Below, piece by piece: positions 54,955 to 62,620 of a stretch of 64,000 bases of DNA; the first letter of the stretch is position 1, and each line of letters opens with the position of its first letter. The DNA is taken from positions 1,208,001-1,272,000 of the forward strand of contig NZ_FNKZ01000001.1 of assembly GCF_900104255.1 (NCBI RefSeq). The letters run 5' to 3'. Below the pieces are notes generated by a model. It searched no databases. It had not been told where the DNA came from and was given only the letters and a program-made list of their open reading frames with translations. This stretch comes from Pseudoxanthomonas sp. CF385 (GTDB lineage: Bacteria > Pseudomonadota > Gammaproteobacteria > Xanthomonadales > Xanthomonadaceae). Both the position numbers and the translations under genes were made by a program.

Positions 54955-57138
54955 TTGAACGCCTCTGATCCTGCCGTGCCGCGCGCGTCGCGCCGCGCTT
55001 TCCTCAAGCTCACGCTGGCCACGGCCACGCTGCCGTTCGCCAGCCGCTGGTTCCCGGCGCATGCCACGCCGATAGTCTCGCGCCAGGGCTTCCCGCAGTC
55101 CGTCGCGTCGGGCGATCCGCGGCCGGATCGCGTGCTGCTGTGGACGCGCGTGCCGGGCACGGCGGGCAGCGACGATGTCGCCGTGCGCCTGCAGGTGGCC
55201 GATGACGCGGCGTTCTCGCAGTTGCGCATCGAACGCGAGCTCAGCGCACGCGCCGACCACGACCACTGCCTGCGCGTGCGCGTGGAAGGCCTGCTGCCAG
55301 GCCGTCGCTACCACTACCGCTTCCTGCGGCGCGACGGCGCGGACTGGGTGTCGTCGCCGGTGGGGTTGACCCGCACGGCACCAGCCGCCGACACGCCGAC
55401 GCCGGCGCTGCGGTTCGCCTTCATGAGCTGCCAGGACTATGGCGGCCGCTGGTACAACACGCTGGTGCCGCTGCTGCAGGAAGACCTCGACTTCATCCTG
55501 CACCTGGGCGACTTCATCTACGAGTCGATCGGCGACAGCAGCTTCCAGCGGGCGGACGGCGGTCGCGGCATCGCCTTCGACGATGCGGCGGGCGCGTTGC
55601 GGGTCGGCACCGGCGATGGCGCCTATCTCGCCGCCGCCAGCCTGGACAACTACCGCCAGCTGCACCGCGAGTACCGCACCGATCCGGTCCTGCAGGCCCT
55701 GCTGGAACGCGCACCACTGGTGGCGATCTGGGACGACCACGAGTTCAGCGACGACTGCTGGCAGGACAACGCCACCTACGAAGACGGTCGCCGGCCCGAG
55801 CGCGATGCGCGTCGCCGCCTCAACGCCGAGCGCGCCTACTTCGAGTACATGCCGGTGGATGTGGACGTGGGCGAGGTCGATGCCGGGGGCACGCAACGCG
55901 TGGACGAAGCGCGCCTGCACCCGCATGGCGCCCTGTGGCGACGGCTCGACTTCGGTCGCGATGTGCGCCTGCTGCTGCTCGACTACCGCAGCCATCGTCC
56001 CGACCATCCGATCCCGGAGGATGCCTTCCCCGGCGCGCTGGCCTACGACGAACCCGCGCTCCGCCGCCTGGCGCCCCGGATCGGCATGGAGTGGCCGGCG
56101 CTGTCCGCCGCCCTGATGCCGTACGTGGACCTGGCCGACGACGCATGGGCGCCACTGCGCAAGCCGCTGCGCCGCGCCCTGACCCGCGCCTATGCCGATG
56201 CCGGCGCGGACAGGAAGGACGCCGCCGCGTGGGCGACCGCGCTGTCGGCGCAGCCGATGGCGGTCTACGTGCTGCGCGACGTGCTGCGCCGCTACAACGA
56301 GGCGGTGCCGGGCTTCATGGGCGTCGCGCTGCCGCCCGAAGCGGACGAGGCGTACCTGCGCGGCCTGCCGTGGCTGGCGTTGGGCAAGAGCGGATTGTTC
56401 AGCCACCTGGGCAGCCGCTACATGGTGGTGAAGGACAGCTACGACCTGCTGCTCGCATTGCGTCAGGCCGACGGCGCGCTGCCGCCCGCGCTCGGTGCCG
56501 CGCAGCAGGCGTGGCTGGCGGAGCAACTCGCGGAGAGCGCAGGGCGTTCGCTGTTCGTCGCCAGTTCGGTGTCGATGACGCCGATGGTGCTGGACCTGTC
56601 CGATCCCGCGCTCGACGCGCCGCCGCTGCTGCGCCGCAGGTTCTATCTCAACGTCGACCAGTGGGATGGCTTCGGCCTGCAGCGCGACGCGTTGGTCGCC
56701 GCGTTGGACCGCGCCGGCGGCGCGGTGGTGCTGTCGGGCGACATCCATGCCAGCTTCGCCACCCAGCATTCGGCCAAGACCGTGGAGTTCACGGCGCCGG
56801 CGATTTCATCGTCCACGCTGTCGGCCATCATGGCCGACGCGGCGAAGGCGGACCCGGCCACCGCCGAAGCCGGCCTGCGGCTGGTGGCCGCGCTGGACGT
56901 GTTGCTGGGCCGCGGCGATGCGCGCGTGCGCCATGTGCAGACCTCGCAGCACGGCGTGGGTCTCCTGCAGCGCGACGCGGCGGGCGATTGCCGCGTCGAG
57001 TTCCGGCTGTTGCCGTCCGGGCTCTGCGCGGAGAGGCTCTACGACGACGCGGCGCGCATCGGCGCGGAAACGACGCGGCTCGCCTTCGCCATCACGCCCG
57101 GGACCGCGGGCGGGCGGGGACTGCAGGCACGCGGATGA
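54955..57138 (+). CDS. PhoD-type alkaline phosphatase / phosphodiesterase, Tat-exported
   Basis: The ~727-residue protein begins with a Tat signal (SRRAFLKLTLATATLPFA). A PhoD N-terminal domain follows (VSRQGFPQSVASGDPRPDRVLLWTR type) and the metallophosphatase core with FMSCQDYGG, FILHLGDFIYE, AIWDDHEFSDDCW and LSGDIHASF. A long insert lies in the middle. The start is uncertain: TTG 54955 has GGAG at 6-nt spacing, while GTG 54943 and ATG 54868 are also in frame but poorly supported. It probably releases phosphate from extracytoplasmic phospho(di)esters. Confidence 0.9.
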   Translation: MNASDPAVPRASRRAFLKLTLATATLPFASRWFPAHATPIVSRQGFPQSVASGDPRPDRVLLWTRVPGTAGSDDVAVRLQVADDAAFSQLRIERELSARADHDHCLRVRVEGLLPGRRYHYRFLRRDGADWVSSPVGLTRTAPAADTPTPALRFAFMSCQDYGGRWYNTLVPLLQEDLDFILHLGDFIYESIGDSSFQRADGGRGIAFDDAAGALRVGTGDGAYLAAASLDNYRQLHREYRTDPVLQALLERAPLVAIWDDHEFSDDCWQDNATYEDGRRPERDARRRLNAERAYFEYMPVDVDVGEVDAGGTQRVDEARLHPHGALWRRLDFGRDVRLLLLDYRSHRPDHPIPEDAFPGALAYDEPALRRLAPRIGMEWPALSAALMPYVDLADDAWAPLRKPLRRALTRAYADAGADRKDAAAWATALSAQPMAVYVLRDVLRRYNEAVPGFMGVALPPEADEAYLRGLPWLALGKSGLFSHLGSRYMVVKDSYDLLLALRQADGALPPALGAAQQAWLAEQLAESAGRSLFVASSVSMTPMVLDLSDPALDAPPLLRRRFYLNVDQWDGFGLQRDALVAALDRAGGAVVLSGDIHASFATQHSAKTVEFTAPAISSSTLSAIMADAAKADPATAEAGLRLVAALDVLLGRGDARVRHVQTSQHGVGLLQRDAAGDCRVEFRLLPSGLCAERLYDDAARIGAETTRLAFAITPGTAGGRGLQARG

Positions 57139-57145
57139 CGCGACG

Positions 57146-57559
57146 CTAGCGCGACCACCAGGCCGCCAACGCAGGCGCGGCCGCCAGGGCGATCCAGTCC
57201 AGCGGCGTGGTCGCCAGCGCCAGCAGCGTCCCCGCGTGGTGGAGGCCGAGCTTCAGCGCCGAATCCCACGGCGTAAGGCCCATCGCGAAGCCCAGCTGGG
57301 TCGCGACGATGCTCCACAGGGACACCGCGCAGATCGCCACGGTGGCCAGCAGCGCCAGGGCGGCGCGTCCCTTGCCGGCCGGCATGCCGGCCAGCCGCAG
57401 CACCACGATCACGTCCAGGGCCGCCAGCAGGGCCATCCAGCCCGCCTGCCGCTGCAGGTAGAGGGCGACGGTCACCCAGATCAGGACCAGGCTGGCGCCG
57501 CCGAGCAGCAGCATCACGGGAACCAGCCAGCGAAAGGAGCGACGTGCGGCGGGGGGCAT
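57146..57559 (-). CDS. Hypothetical four-helix membrane protein
   Basis: The 137-residue protein has about four predicted transmembrane helices (WLVPVMLLLGGASLVLIWVT, GWMALLAALDVIVVLRLAG, LALLATVAICAVSLWSIVAT, TTPLDWIALAAAPALAAW). I do not recognise a family, although the pattern is common in small Xanthomonadaceae inner-membrane proteins. It is convergent with the PhoD gene (7 bp between stops) and divergent from sufT. Confidence 0.75.
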   Translation of the reverse strand: MPPAARRSFRWLVPVMLLLGGASLVLIWVTVALYLQRQAGWMALLAALDVIVVLRLAGMPAGKGRAALALLATVAICAVSLWSIVATQLGFAMGLTPWDSALKLGLHHAGTLLALATTPLDWIALAAAPALAAWWSR

Positions 57560-57673
57560 GGGGACTCCATCAGGGTCGCCAAGGATACGGCCTCGGCCCG
57601 GCCCCGTCCCCGGGGGTGGGGGCTACAATAGGTCGCCTTGCAGCGCCCCACGCGCGCCCCCATCTGATCCGGC

Positions 57674-58225
57674 ATGTATTCCCGCAGCAGCGAACCCGTC
57701 CAATTCTCCCGCGACTGTGCGGCCGTCCTCGTCCCCCAGGGCGAGCTCGTCACCCTGCCGGCCGGCAGCTACGGCTACATCACCCAGGCGCTGGGGGGCA
57801 GCTACACGGTCTTCGTGGAAGGCAACCTGTTCCGCATCGCCGGCAAGGACGGCGACGCCATCGGCAAGGAGGCCACCGAACCGCTGTCGCTGCCCGACAA
57901 TGCCAGCGACGAGGAAGTCGAGGCGCTGGTGTGGAACCAGCTGCGCACCTGCTTCGATCCGGAAATCCCCTTCAACATCGTCGACCTCGGCCTGGTCTAC
58001 GAAGCCAACCTCAGCACCCGCGACGACGGCCAGCGCGGCGTCGAGGTGAAGATGACGCTGACCGCGCCCGGTTGCGGCATGGGCGAGATCCTCGTCGACG
58101 ACGTGCGCAGCAAGCTGGAGATGATCCCCACCGTCGCCGAGGCGGACGTCGAGCTGGTATTCGACCCGCCGTGGGGCCGCCACATGATGTCCGAAGCCGC
58201 CAAGCTGGAAACCGGCATGCTCTGA
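57674..58225 (+). CDS. sufT: Putative Fe-S cluster assembly protein SufT
   Basis: The 183-residue protein has an N-terminal beta-rich region (AAVLVPQGELVTLPAGSYGY) and a C-terminal MIP18/DUF59 domain: LRTCFDPEIPFNIVDLGLVYE, VKMTLTAPGCGMGEIL and VELVFDPPWGRHMM. The Cys in APGCGMG is the conserved MIP18 Cys. SufT helps maturation of Fe-S proteins under demand; IlvD and LeuC, in branched-chain synthesis, are Fe-S enzymes, so its place 43 bp before ilvE is suggestive. TACAAT at 57624-57629 is a possible -10 box. Confidence 0.92.
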   Translation: MYSRSSEPVQFSRDCAAVLVPQGELVTLPAGSYGYITQALGGSYTVFVEGNLFRIAGKDGDAIGKEATEPLSLPDNASDEEVEALVWNQLRTCFDPEIPFNIVDLGLVYEANLSTRDDGQRGVEVKMTLTAPGCGMGEILVDDVRSKLEMIPTVAEADVELVFDPPWGRHMMSEAAKLETGML

Positions 58226-58267
58226 GCCGCCGGCTCACCCGATGCAGAACCCGTCAGGAAGGAAGAG

Positions 58268-59374
58268 ATGAACGTGATGAACGCCGCCCCGTTGACCTAC
58301 CGCGTGAACCGCTCCGACAAGGCCCGCACGACGGCCGAGCGCGACGCCATCCTCGCCAGCCCCGGATTCGGCCTTCACTTCACCGACCACATGGTCGCCA
58401 TTACCTGGGACAAGGCGCAGGGCTGGCACGACGCCGAAGTCCGCGCCTACGGTCCGCTGGCGCTGGACCCGGCCGCCTCGGTGCTGCACTACGGCCAGGA
58501 GATCTTCGAAGGCATCAAGGCCTACCGCCACGCCGACGGCTCCATCTGGACCTTCCGCCCCGACGCCAACGGCGCGCGCCTGCAGCGTTCGGCCGCACGC
58601 CTCGCGCTGCCGCAGTTGCCGGTCAACGAATTCGTCGAATCGCTGCGCCAGCTGGTCGCCATCGACGGCGACTGGGTGCCGTCGGCGCCGGAGACCAGCC
58701 TGTACTTCCGTCCCTTCATGATCGCCACCGAGGCCTTCCTCGGCGTGCGCGCCGCGCAGCAGGCCGGCTACTATGTCATCGCCAGCCCGGCGGGCGCGTA
58801 CTTCGCCAAGGGCGTGGCGCCGGTGTCGATCTGGCTGTCCGAAGACTATGCCCGCGCCGCGAAGGGCGGCACCGGCGCCGCCAAGTGCGGCGGCAACTAC
58901 GCCGCCTCGCTGCTGCCGCAGCAGGAAGCGCAGGCGCAGGGCTGCTCGCAGGTGCTGTTCCTCGATCCGGTGGACGGCAAGTACCTGGAAGAACTGGGCG
59001 GCATGAACGTGTTCCTGGTCTACCAGGACGGCCGCATCGTCACCCCGGAACTCTCGGGCAGCATCCTGGAAGGCATCACCCGCGACAGCATCATCCAGAT
59101 CGCGCGCGACCGCGGCCACACGGTCGAAGAGCGCAAGGTGTCCATCGACGAGTGGAAGCAGGGCGTGACCTCGGGCGACATCGTCGAAGTGTTCGCCTGC
59201 GGTACCGCCGCGGTGATCACGCCGATCGGCCAGCTCAAGGGCAAGGGCTTCGCCGTGGGCGATCTCAACGCGCCGGCGGGCGAGGTGACGATGGGCATCC
59301 GCAAGGAACTCACCGACATCCAGTACGGCCGCGTGCCGGACCGCCACGGCTGGCTGGTGAAGTTGCGCGACTGA
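58268..59374 (+). CDS. ilvE: Branched-chain amino acid aminotransferase
   Basis: The 368-residue PLP enzyme is a long, eukaryote-like BCAT (type with the ASVLHYGQEIFEGIKAYR motif). The Schiff-base Lys is at residue 206 (TGAAKCGGNYAASL), and EELGGMNVFLVYQDG and EVFACGTAAVITPIGQLKG are family signatures. It interconverts Val, Leu and Ile with their 2-oxo acids. SD AGGAAGGAAG precedes the ATG. A strong terminator follows, so sufT-ilvE is probably one unit. Confidence 0.96.
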   Translation: MNVMNAAPLTYRVNRSDKARTTAERDAILASPGFGLHFTDHMVAITWDKAQGWHDAEVRAYGPLALDPAASVLHYGQEIFEGIKAYRHADGSIWTFRPDANGARLQRSAARLALPQLPVNEFVESLRQLVAIDGDWVPSAPETSLYFRPFMIATEAFLGVRAAQQAGYYVIASPAGAYFAKGVAPVSIWLSEDYARAAKGGTGAAKCGGNYAASLLPQQEAQAQGCSQVLFLDPVDGKYLEELGGMNVFLVYQDGRIVTPELSGSILEGITRDSIIQIARDRGHTVEERKVSIDEWKQGVTSGDIVEVFACGTAAVITPIGQLKGKGFAVGDLNAPAGEVTMGIRKELTDIQYGRVPDRHGWLVKLRD

Positions 59375-59756
59375 CCGTCGTCGCATCGATGCACGACGAG
59401 AGCCCGCCGCATGGCGGGCTTTCTTTTTTGCGTAGCGTGCGTGCTTTCGCGCGAATAAAAAATTCGCACTCATCACGCGCGCACCACGTAAATGAATCTA
59501 CGCAGCGTTGTCTACCGGTGACTACGCCTTCATGCGTGTACTCCGATGATTACGTTTGAAACATGATGCAGTGAACTGTGTCTTTCATCGCTGATTCACG
59601 TTCGCGCACTCCGCTAGTTTCGATCTGCGCCGTGCATTGCACGGTGCGTCACCCGGTCGAACGCATCCGCCCGTCCACCCCCTCCCGTGCCAGCTCCTGC
59701 GCCCTCGACCGGGCTCTTGCCGCGTTTGCGGCTTTCAACCTTTGAGGGAGAGTCTG
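59375..59756. other. Intergenic region ilvE / S8 protease (382 bp)
   Basis: After the ilvE terminator the spacer becomes AT-richer. It contains GCGAAT-A5-ATTCGC (59451-59467) and the palindrome CCGTGCA-T-TGCACGG (59630-59644), both candidate regulatory sites. TTGAAA at 59556-59561 could be a -35 element, but the -10 opposite (TGTCTT) is poor. No gene is visible. It probably carries the promoter of the protease gene, whose ATG has GGGAG upstream. Confidence 0.5.
59401..59429 (+). terminator. Intrinsic terminator after ilvE
   Basis: AGCCCGCC / GGCGGGCT form an 8-bp stem with a GCAT loop followed by TTCTTTTTT. Confidence 0.9.
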
Positions 59757-61547
59757 ATGTCTGGATTTGCAAAGCGTGGTTCGCGTGTCCGCCTGCTGTG
59801 CCTGTCGTCGGCCGTGCTGGCGTCGTTGTACGCATTGCCCGCCATGGCGGGTCGCGTGGACATGAGTGGCCTGCAGGTGGAAGAACCCGGTGGCTACGAC
59901 CGCTTCATCGTCAAGTACCGCGACGGCAGTACCGAAAGCAGCAACGCGACGCAGCTGCAGCGCTCGCTGACCACCGCGGCGAGCACGGGCGTCGCCAAGC
60001 GCGGCGGCCGCGCGCTGGGCCTGCAGAAGCTGCGCCGGCTGGCCGCCGGTGGCGCCGACGTCGTCCGCGCCGACCGCAAGCTGGACCGCGTCGAAGCCGA
60101 ATCGCTGATGCGCCAGCTGGCCGCCGACCCGAACGTGGAATACGTCGAAGTCGACCAGCGCATGTACGCCGTGCTGACCCCCAACGACACGCGCCTGTCC
60201 GAGCAATGGGGCTTCGGCACCACGACGTCGGGCATCAACGTGCGTTCGGCCTGGGACAAGTCCACCGGCGCGGGCGTGGTGGTCGCGGTAATCGACACCG
60301 GCATCACCAACCATGCCGACCTCAACGCGAACATCCTGCCGGGCTACGACTTCATCAGCGACACGTTCGTGTCGCGCGACGGCAACGGCCGCGATTCCAA
60401 CCCGAACGACGAAGGCGACTGGAACCCGGTGGCGGGCGAGTGCTATGCCGGTTCGCCGGTGAGCAACTCCAGCTGGCACGGCACCCACGTGGCCGGTACG
60501 GTCGCGGCGGTCACCAACAACGCCACCGGCGTGGCCGGTACCGCGTTCGGCGCGAAGGTCGTGCCGGTGCGCGTGCTGGGCCGCTGCGGCGGCCTGACCT
60601 CCGACATCGCCGACGCGATCACCTGGGCCTCCGGCGGCACCGTCAGCGGCGTGCCGGCGAACGCCAACCCGGCCGAAGTGATCAACATGTCGCTCGGCGG
60701 CGGCGGCACCTGCTCGGCCACGTACCAGAATGCGATCAACGGCGCCGTCGGCCGCGGCACCACGGTGGTGGTCGCCGCCGGCAACAGCAACACCAACGTG
60801 TCCAGCGCCGTCCCGGCGAACTGCCCGAACGTCGTCGCCGTCGCGGCCACGACCTCGGCAGGCTCGCGTGCCAGCTTCTCCAACTACGGCACGGGCATCG
60901 ACATCTCCGCGCCGGGCCAGAGCATCCTGTCCACGCTGAACTCCGGCACCACCACCGCCGGCAGCGCCAGCTACGCGTCCTACAACGGCACGTCGATGGC
61001 GGCGCCGCACGTGGCCGGCGTGGTCGCGCTGATGCAGGCCGCCGCGCCTTCGCCGCTCACCCCGGCGCAGGTGGAAAGCATCCTGAAGAGCACCGCACGC
61101 CCGTTGCCGGGCACGTGTTCGGGCGGGTGCGGCGCGGGCATCGCCAACGCGGACGGTGCGGTCGTGGCGGCGCAGGGCGGCACGCCGCCGGGCGGCGGCA
61201 CGACGACCTACAGCAACGCGACGGACTTCTCGATCCCGGACAACAACACCACGGGCATCAGCAGCACCATCGCGGTGTCGGGCCGTACGGGCAACGCGCC
61301 GAGCAATGCGCAGGTGGCGGTCAACATCGTGCACACCTACATCGGTGACCTGATCGTCGACCTGATCGCGCCGGACGGTTCGGTGTACGTGCTGCACAAC
61401 CGCACGGGCGGCAGCGCGGACAACATCAACCAGACCTACACGGTCAACCTGTCGAGCGAAGCGCTCAACGGCAGCTGGCGCCTGCGCGCCCGCGACCGCG
61501 CCAGCGTGGACACCGGCTACATCAACAGCTGGAGCATCACCTTCTGA
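59757..61547 (+). CDS. Secreted S8 serine protease with C-terminal P-domain
   Basis: This 596-residue preproprotein has a Sec signal (LLCLSSAVLASLYALPAMA), a propeptide (YDRFIVKYRDG...DPNVEYVEVDQ, ~45-135) and an S8 domain with Asp 180 (VIDTG), His 241 (WHGTHVAGT) and Ser 413 (NGTSMAAPH). A Gly/Thr-rich linker leads to a proprotein-convertase P-domain (SIPDNNTTGISSTIAVSG, HTYIGDLIVDLIAPDGS, SWRLRARDRASVDTGYINSW). P-domains stabilise or target such proteases. It resembles the extracellular proteases of Xanthomonas and Lysobacter. It lies alone between two terminators. Confidence 0.95.
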   Translation: MSGFAKRGSRVRLLCLSSAVLASLYALPAMAGRVDMSGLQVEEPGGYDRFIVKYRDGSTESSNATQLQRSLTTAASTGVAKRGGRALGLQKLRRLAAGGADVVRADRKLDRVEAESLMRQLAADPNVEYVEVDQRMYAVLTPNDTRLSEQWGFGTTTSGINVRSAWDKSTGAGVVVAVIDTGITNHADLNANILPGYDFISDTFVSRDGNGRDSNPNDEGDWNPVAGECYAGSPVSNSSWHGTHVAGTVAAVTNNATGVAGTAFGAKVVPVRVLGRCGGLTSDIADAITWASGGTVSGVPANANPAEVINMSLGGGGTCSATYQNAINGAVGRGTTVVVAAGNSNTNVSSAVPANCPNVVAVAATTSAGSRASFSNYGTGIDISAPGQSILSTLNSGTTTAGSASYASYNGTSMAAPHVAGVVALMQAAAPSPLTPAQVESILKSTARPLPGTCSGGCGAGIANADGAVVAAQGGTPPGGGTTTYSNATDFSIPDNNTTGISSTIAVSGRTGNAPSNAQVAVNIVHTYIGDLIVDLIAPDGSVYVLHNRTGGSADNINQTYTVNLSSEALNGSWRLRARDRASVDTGYINSWSITF

Positions 61548-61582
61548 GGACCTCCCCGCTGGGGCGCACAGGGAGGTGCACG

Positions 61583-61614
61583 AAGAACCCCGGTCTCGGC
61601 CGGGGTTCTTTTTT
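61583..61614 (+). terminator. Intrinsic terminator after P-domain protease
   Basis: AAGAACCCC pairs with GGGGTTCTT, with an inner GG/CC extension, followed by TTTT. Confidence 0.9.
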
Positions 61615-61652
61615 GCGGGTGGAGGCGTTGAAGCGATCGTCGCCCATGGCCA

Positions 61653-61946
61653 TTTCTTCTCTCATTTAGGTCCGGCGCCGACCCTCTTTCGGTGTTTCTT
61701 CTCTCACTAAGGTCCGACGCCGACTCTTCTTCGGTGTTTCTTCTCTCACTAAGGTCCAGCGTTGACCCTTTTTCGGTGTTTCTTCTCTCATTAAGGTCCA
61801 ACGCCGACTCTTTTTCGGCGTTTCTTCTCTCACTAAGGTCCGGCATTGACTCTTTTTCGGTCTCTCTTCTCTCACTAAGGTCCAACGCTGGATGTTTTCG
61901 GGTGTTTCTTCTCACACCAAGGGTCAACATCGCCCCTTTGGGCTCC
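61653..61946. repeat. 42-bp tandem repeat array, seven units
   Basis: Units start at 61653, 61695, 61737, 61779, 61821, 61863 and 61905, exactly 42 bp apart; the last two are degenerate. Each has a conserved block (TTTCTTCTCTCACTAAGGTC type) followed by a more variable GCCGA-N7-TCGGT element. On the plus strand the 7-nt loop is pyrimidine-only. Spacing is constant and there are no unique spacers, so it is not CRISPR. Function unknown. Confidence 0.92.
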
Positions 61947-62061
61947 GGCGCTGAACGTCTCAGAAGGGTTGCCGGAGGGCTCGGCGAGGCCGGCGCCTCT
62001 CTTCACTGCGCACTCGCCGCCTCCGGTGGACAATCCAGCGCCCCCTTCCTGACTGTCTGCC

Positions 62062-62415
62062 ATGAAAAGCGCCGCCCAGGAGATCCTCGAGTCTGCGAAC
62101 GCCGAAATGGCGGCGGGCAATCCGGAGGGATTCCTCGCGTACTGCACTGACGACATCCGCTGGGAGATGGTGGGCGACACCCTGCTTGTCGGAAAGGCCG
62201 CGGTGTTGGCCTGGGCCAAGCGCACGTACGCGGTCGCGCCACCGCAGTTCACCGCGGATCTGTGGATCGTCGAGCACGACTGGCTGGCGGTGCATGGCGA
62301 GATCACGGTGCAGGATCCCGAGCGTGGCCCCGTCCACTCGAAATACTGCGATCTCTGGCGTATCCGGGACGGCAAGCTGGCGGAACTGCGCGCCTTTGCG
62401 ATTGAAGTGGCGTGA
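62062..62415 (+). CDS. NTF2-like / SnoaL-fold family protein
   Basis: The 117-residue protein is a single nuclear-transport-factor-2-like domain: an N-terminal helix (AQEILESANAEMAAGNPEGF), CTDDIRWEMVGDTLLVGKAAV and a C-terminal beta-sheet (LWIVEHDWLAVHGEITVQD, YCDLWRIRDGKLAELRAFAIE). Members are enzymes (isomerases, hydratases) or ligand binders; no catalytic Asp/His pair can be assigned with confidence. It stands alone after the repeat array. Confidence 0.87.
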   Translation: MKSAAQEILESANAEMAAGNPEGFLAYCTDDIRWEMVGDTLLVGKAAVLAWAKRTYAVAPPQFTADLWIVEHDWLAVHGEITVQDPERGPVHSKYCDLWRIRDGKLAELRAFAIEVA

Positions 62416-62620
62416 GGCCGGGCTGAGGACCGTTCGGTCCGAGGCGTCGAGCTCGGCGAGACGCTCGGGGTCTATCCGACGGAGGCGTCGTGCCGGCTTG
62501 CATGCCATGCATCTCGCCTTTCGCGACGGCGTGCGCATGACAGAGCCTGCCATCTCGCTGTGACATCCCGTTAACCAGTGCCGCTTAAATTAGCCCGTCA
62601 CTGGCGGGGCGTTCATCCTC
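62416..62620. other. Intergenic region before the histidine kinase
   Basis: In these 205 bp the only AT-rich patch is GTTAAC...TTAAATTAG around 62572-62592, about 30 bp before the kinase ATG. It may include a -10 element (TAAATT), but no properly spaced -35 is clear. No gene is evident. Confidence 0.35.

Larger units (their letters stand above)
61548..62061. other. Intergenic region with terminator and 42-bp tandem repeats (514 bp)
   Basis: This gap holds the protease terminator (61583-61614) and the 42-bp repeat array (61653-61946). Beyond the array only about 115 bp remain before the NTF2-like gene. Because the period is divisible by three, open frames run through the array on both strands, but none has a convincing start or composition. 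Confidence 0.7.

Noticed and set aside
52972..56769. Very long minus-strand open frame (1265 codons)
   Set aside because: Composition is Arg/His/Gln/Ala-rich antisense shadow of the PhoD and TonB receptor genes, both of which have clear family motifs.
61517..61930. Minus-strand 137-residue open frame with 14-residue repeats (ERRNTEKGS type)
   Set aside because: It exists because the 42-bp period is a multiple of three. Open frames run through the array in several frames on both strands, and this one overlaps the protease 3' end and terminator.
61653..61946. Possible CRISPR array
   Set aside because: The period is constant and the variable parts are diverged copies of the same sequence rather than unique spacers. 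No cas genes are present.
61692..62150. Plus-strand 152-residue open frame with FLLSLRS repeats
   Set aside because: Same period effect. It runs into the NTF2-like gene in another frame and has no ribosome-binding site.
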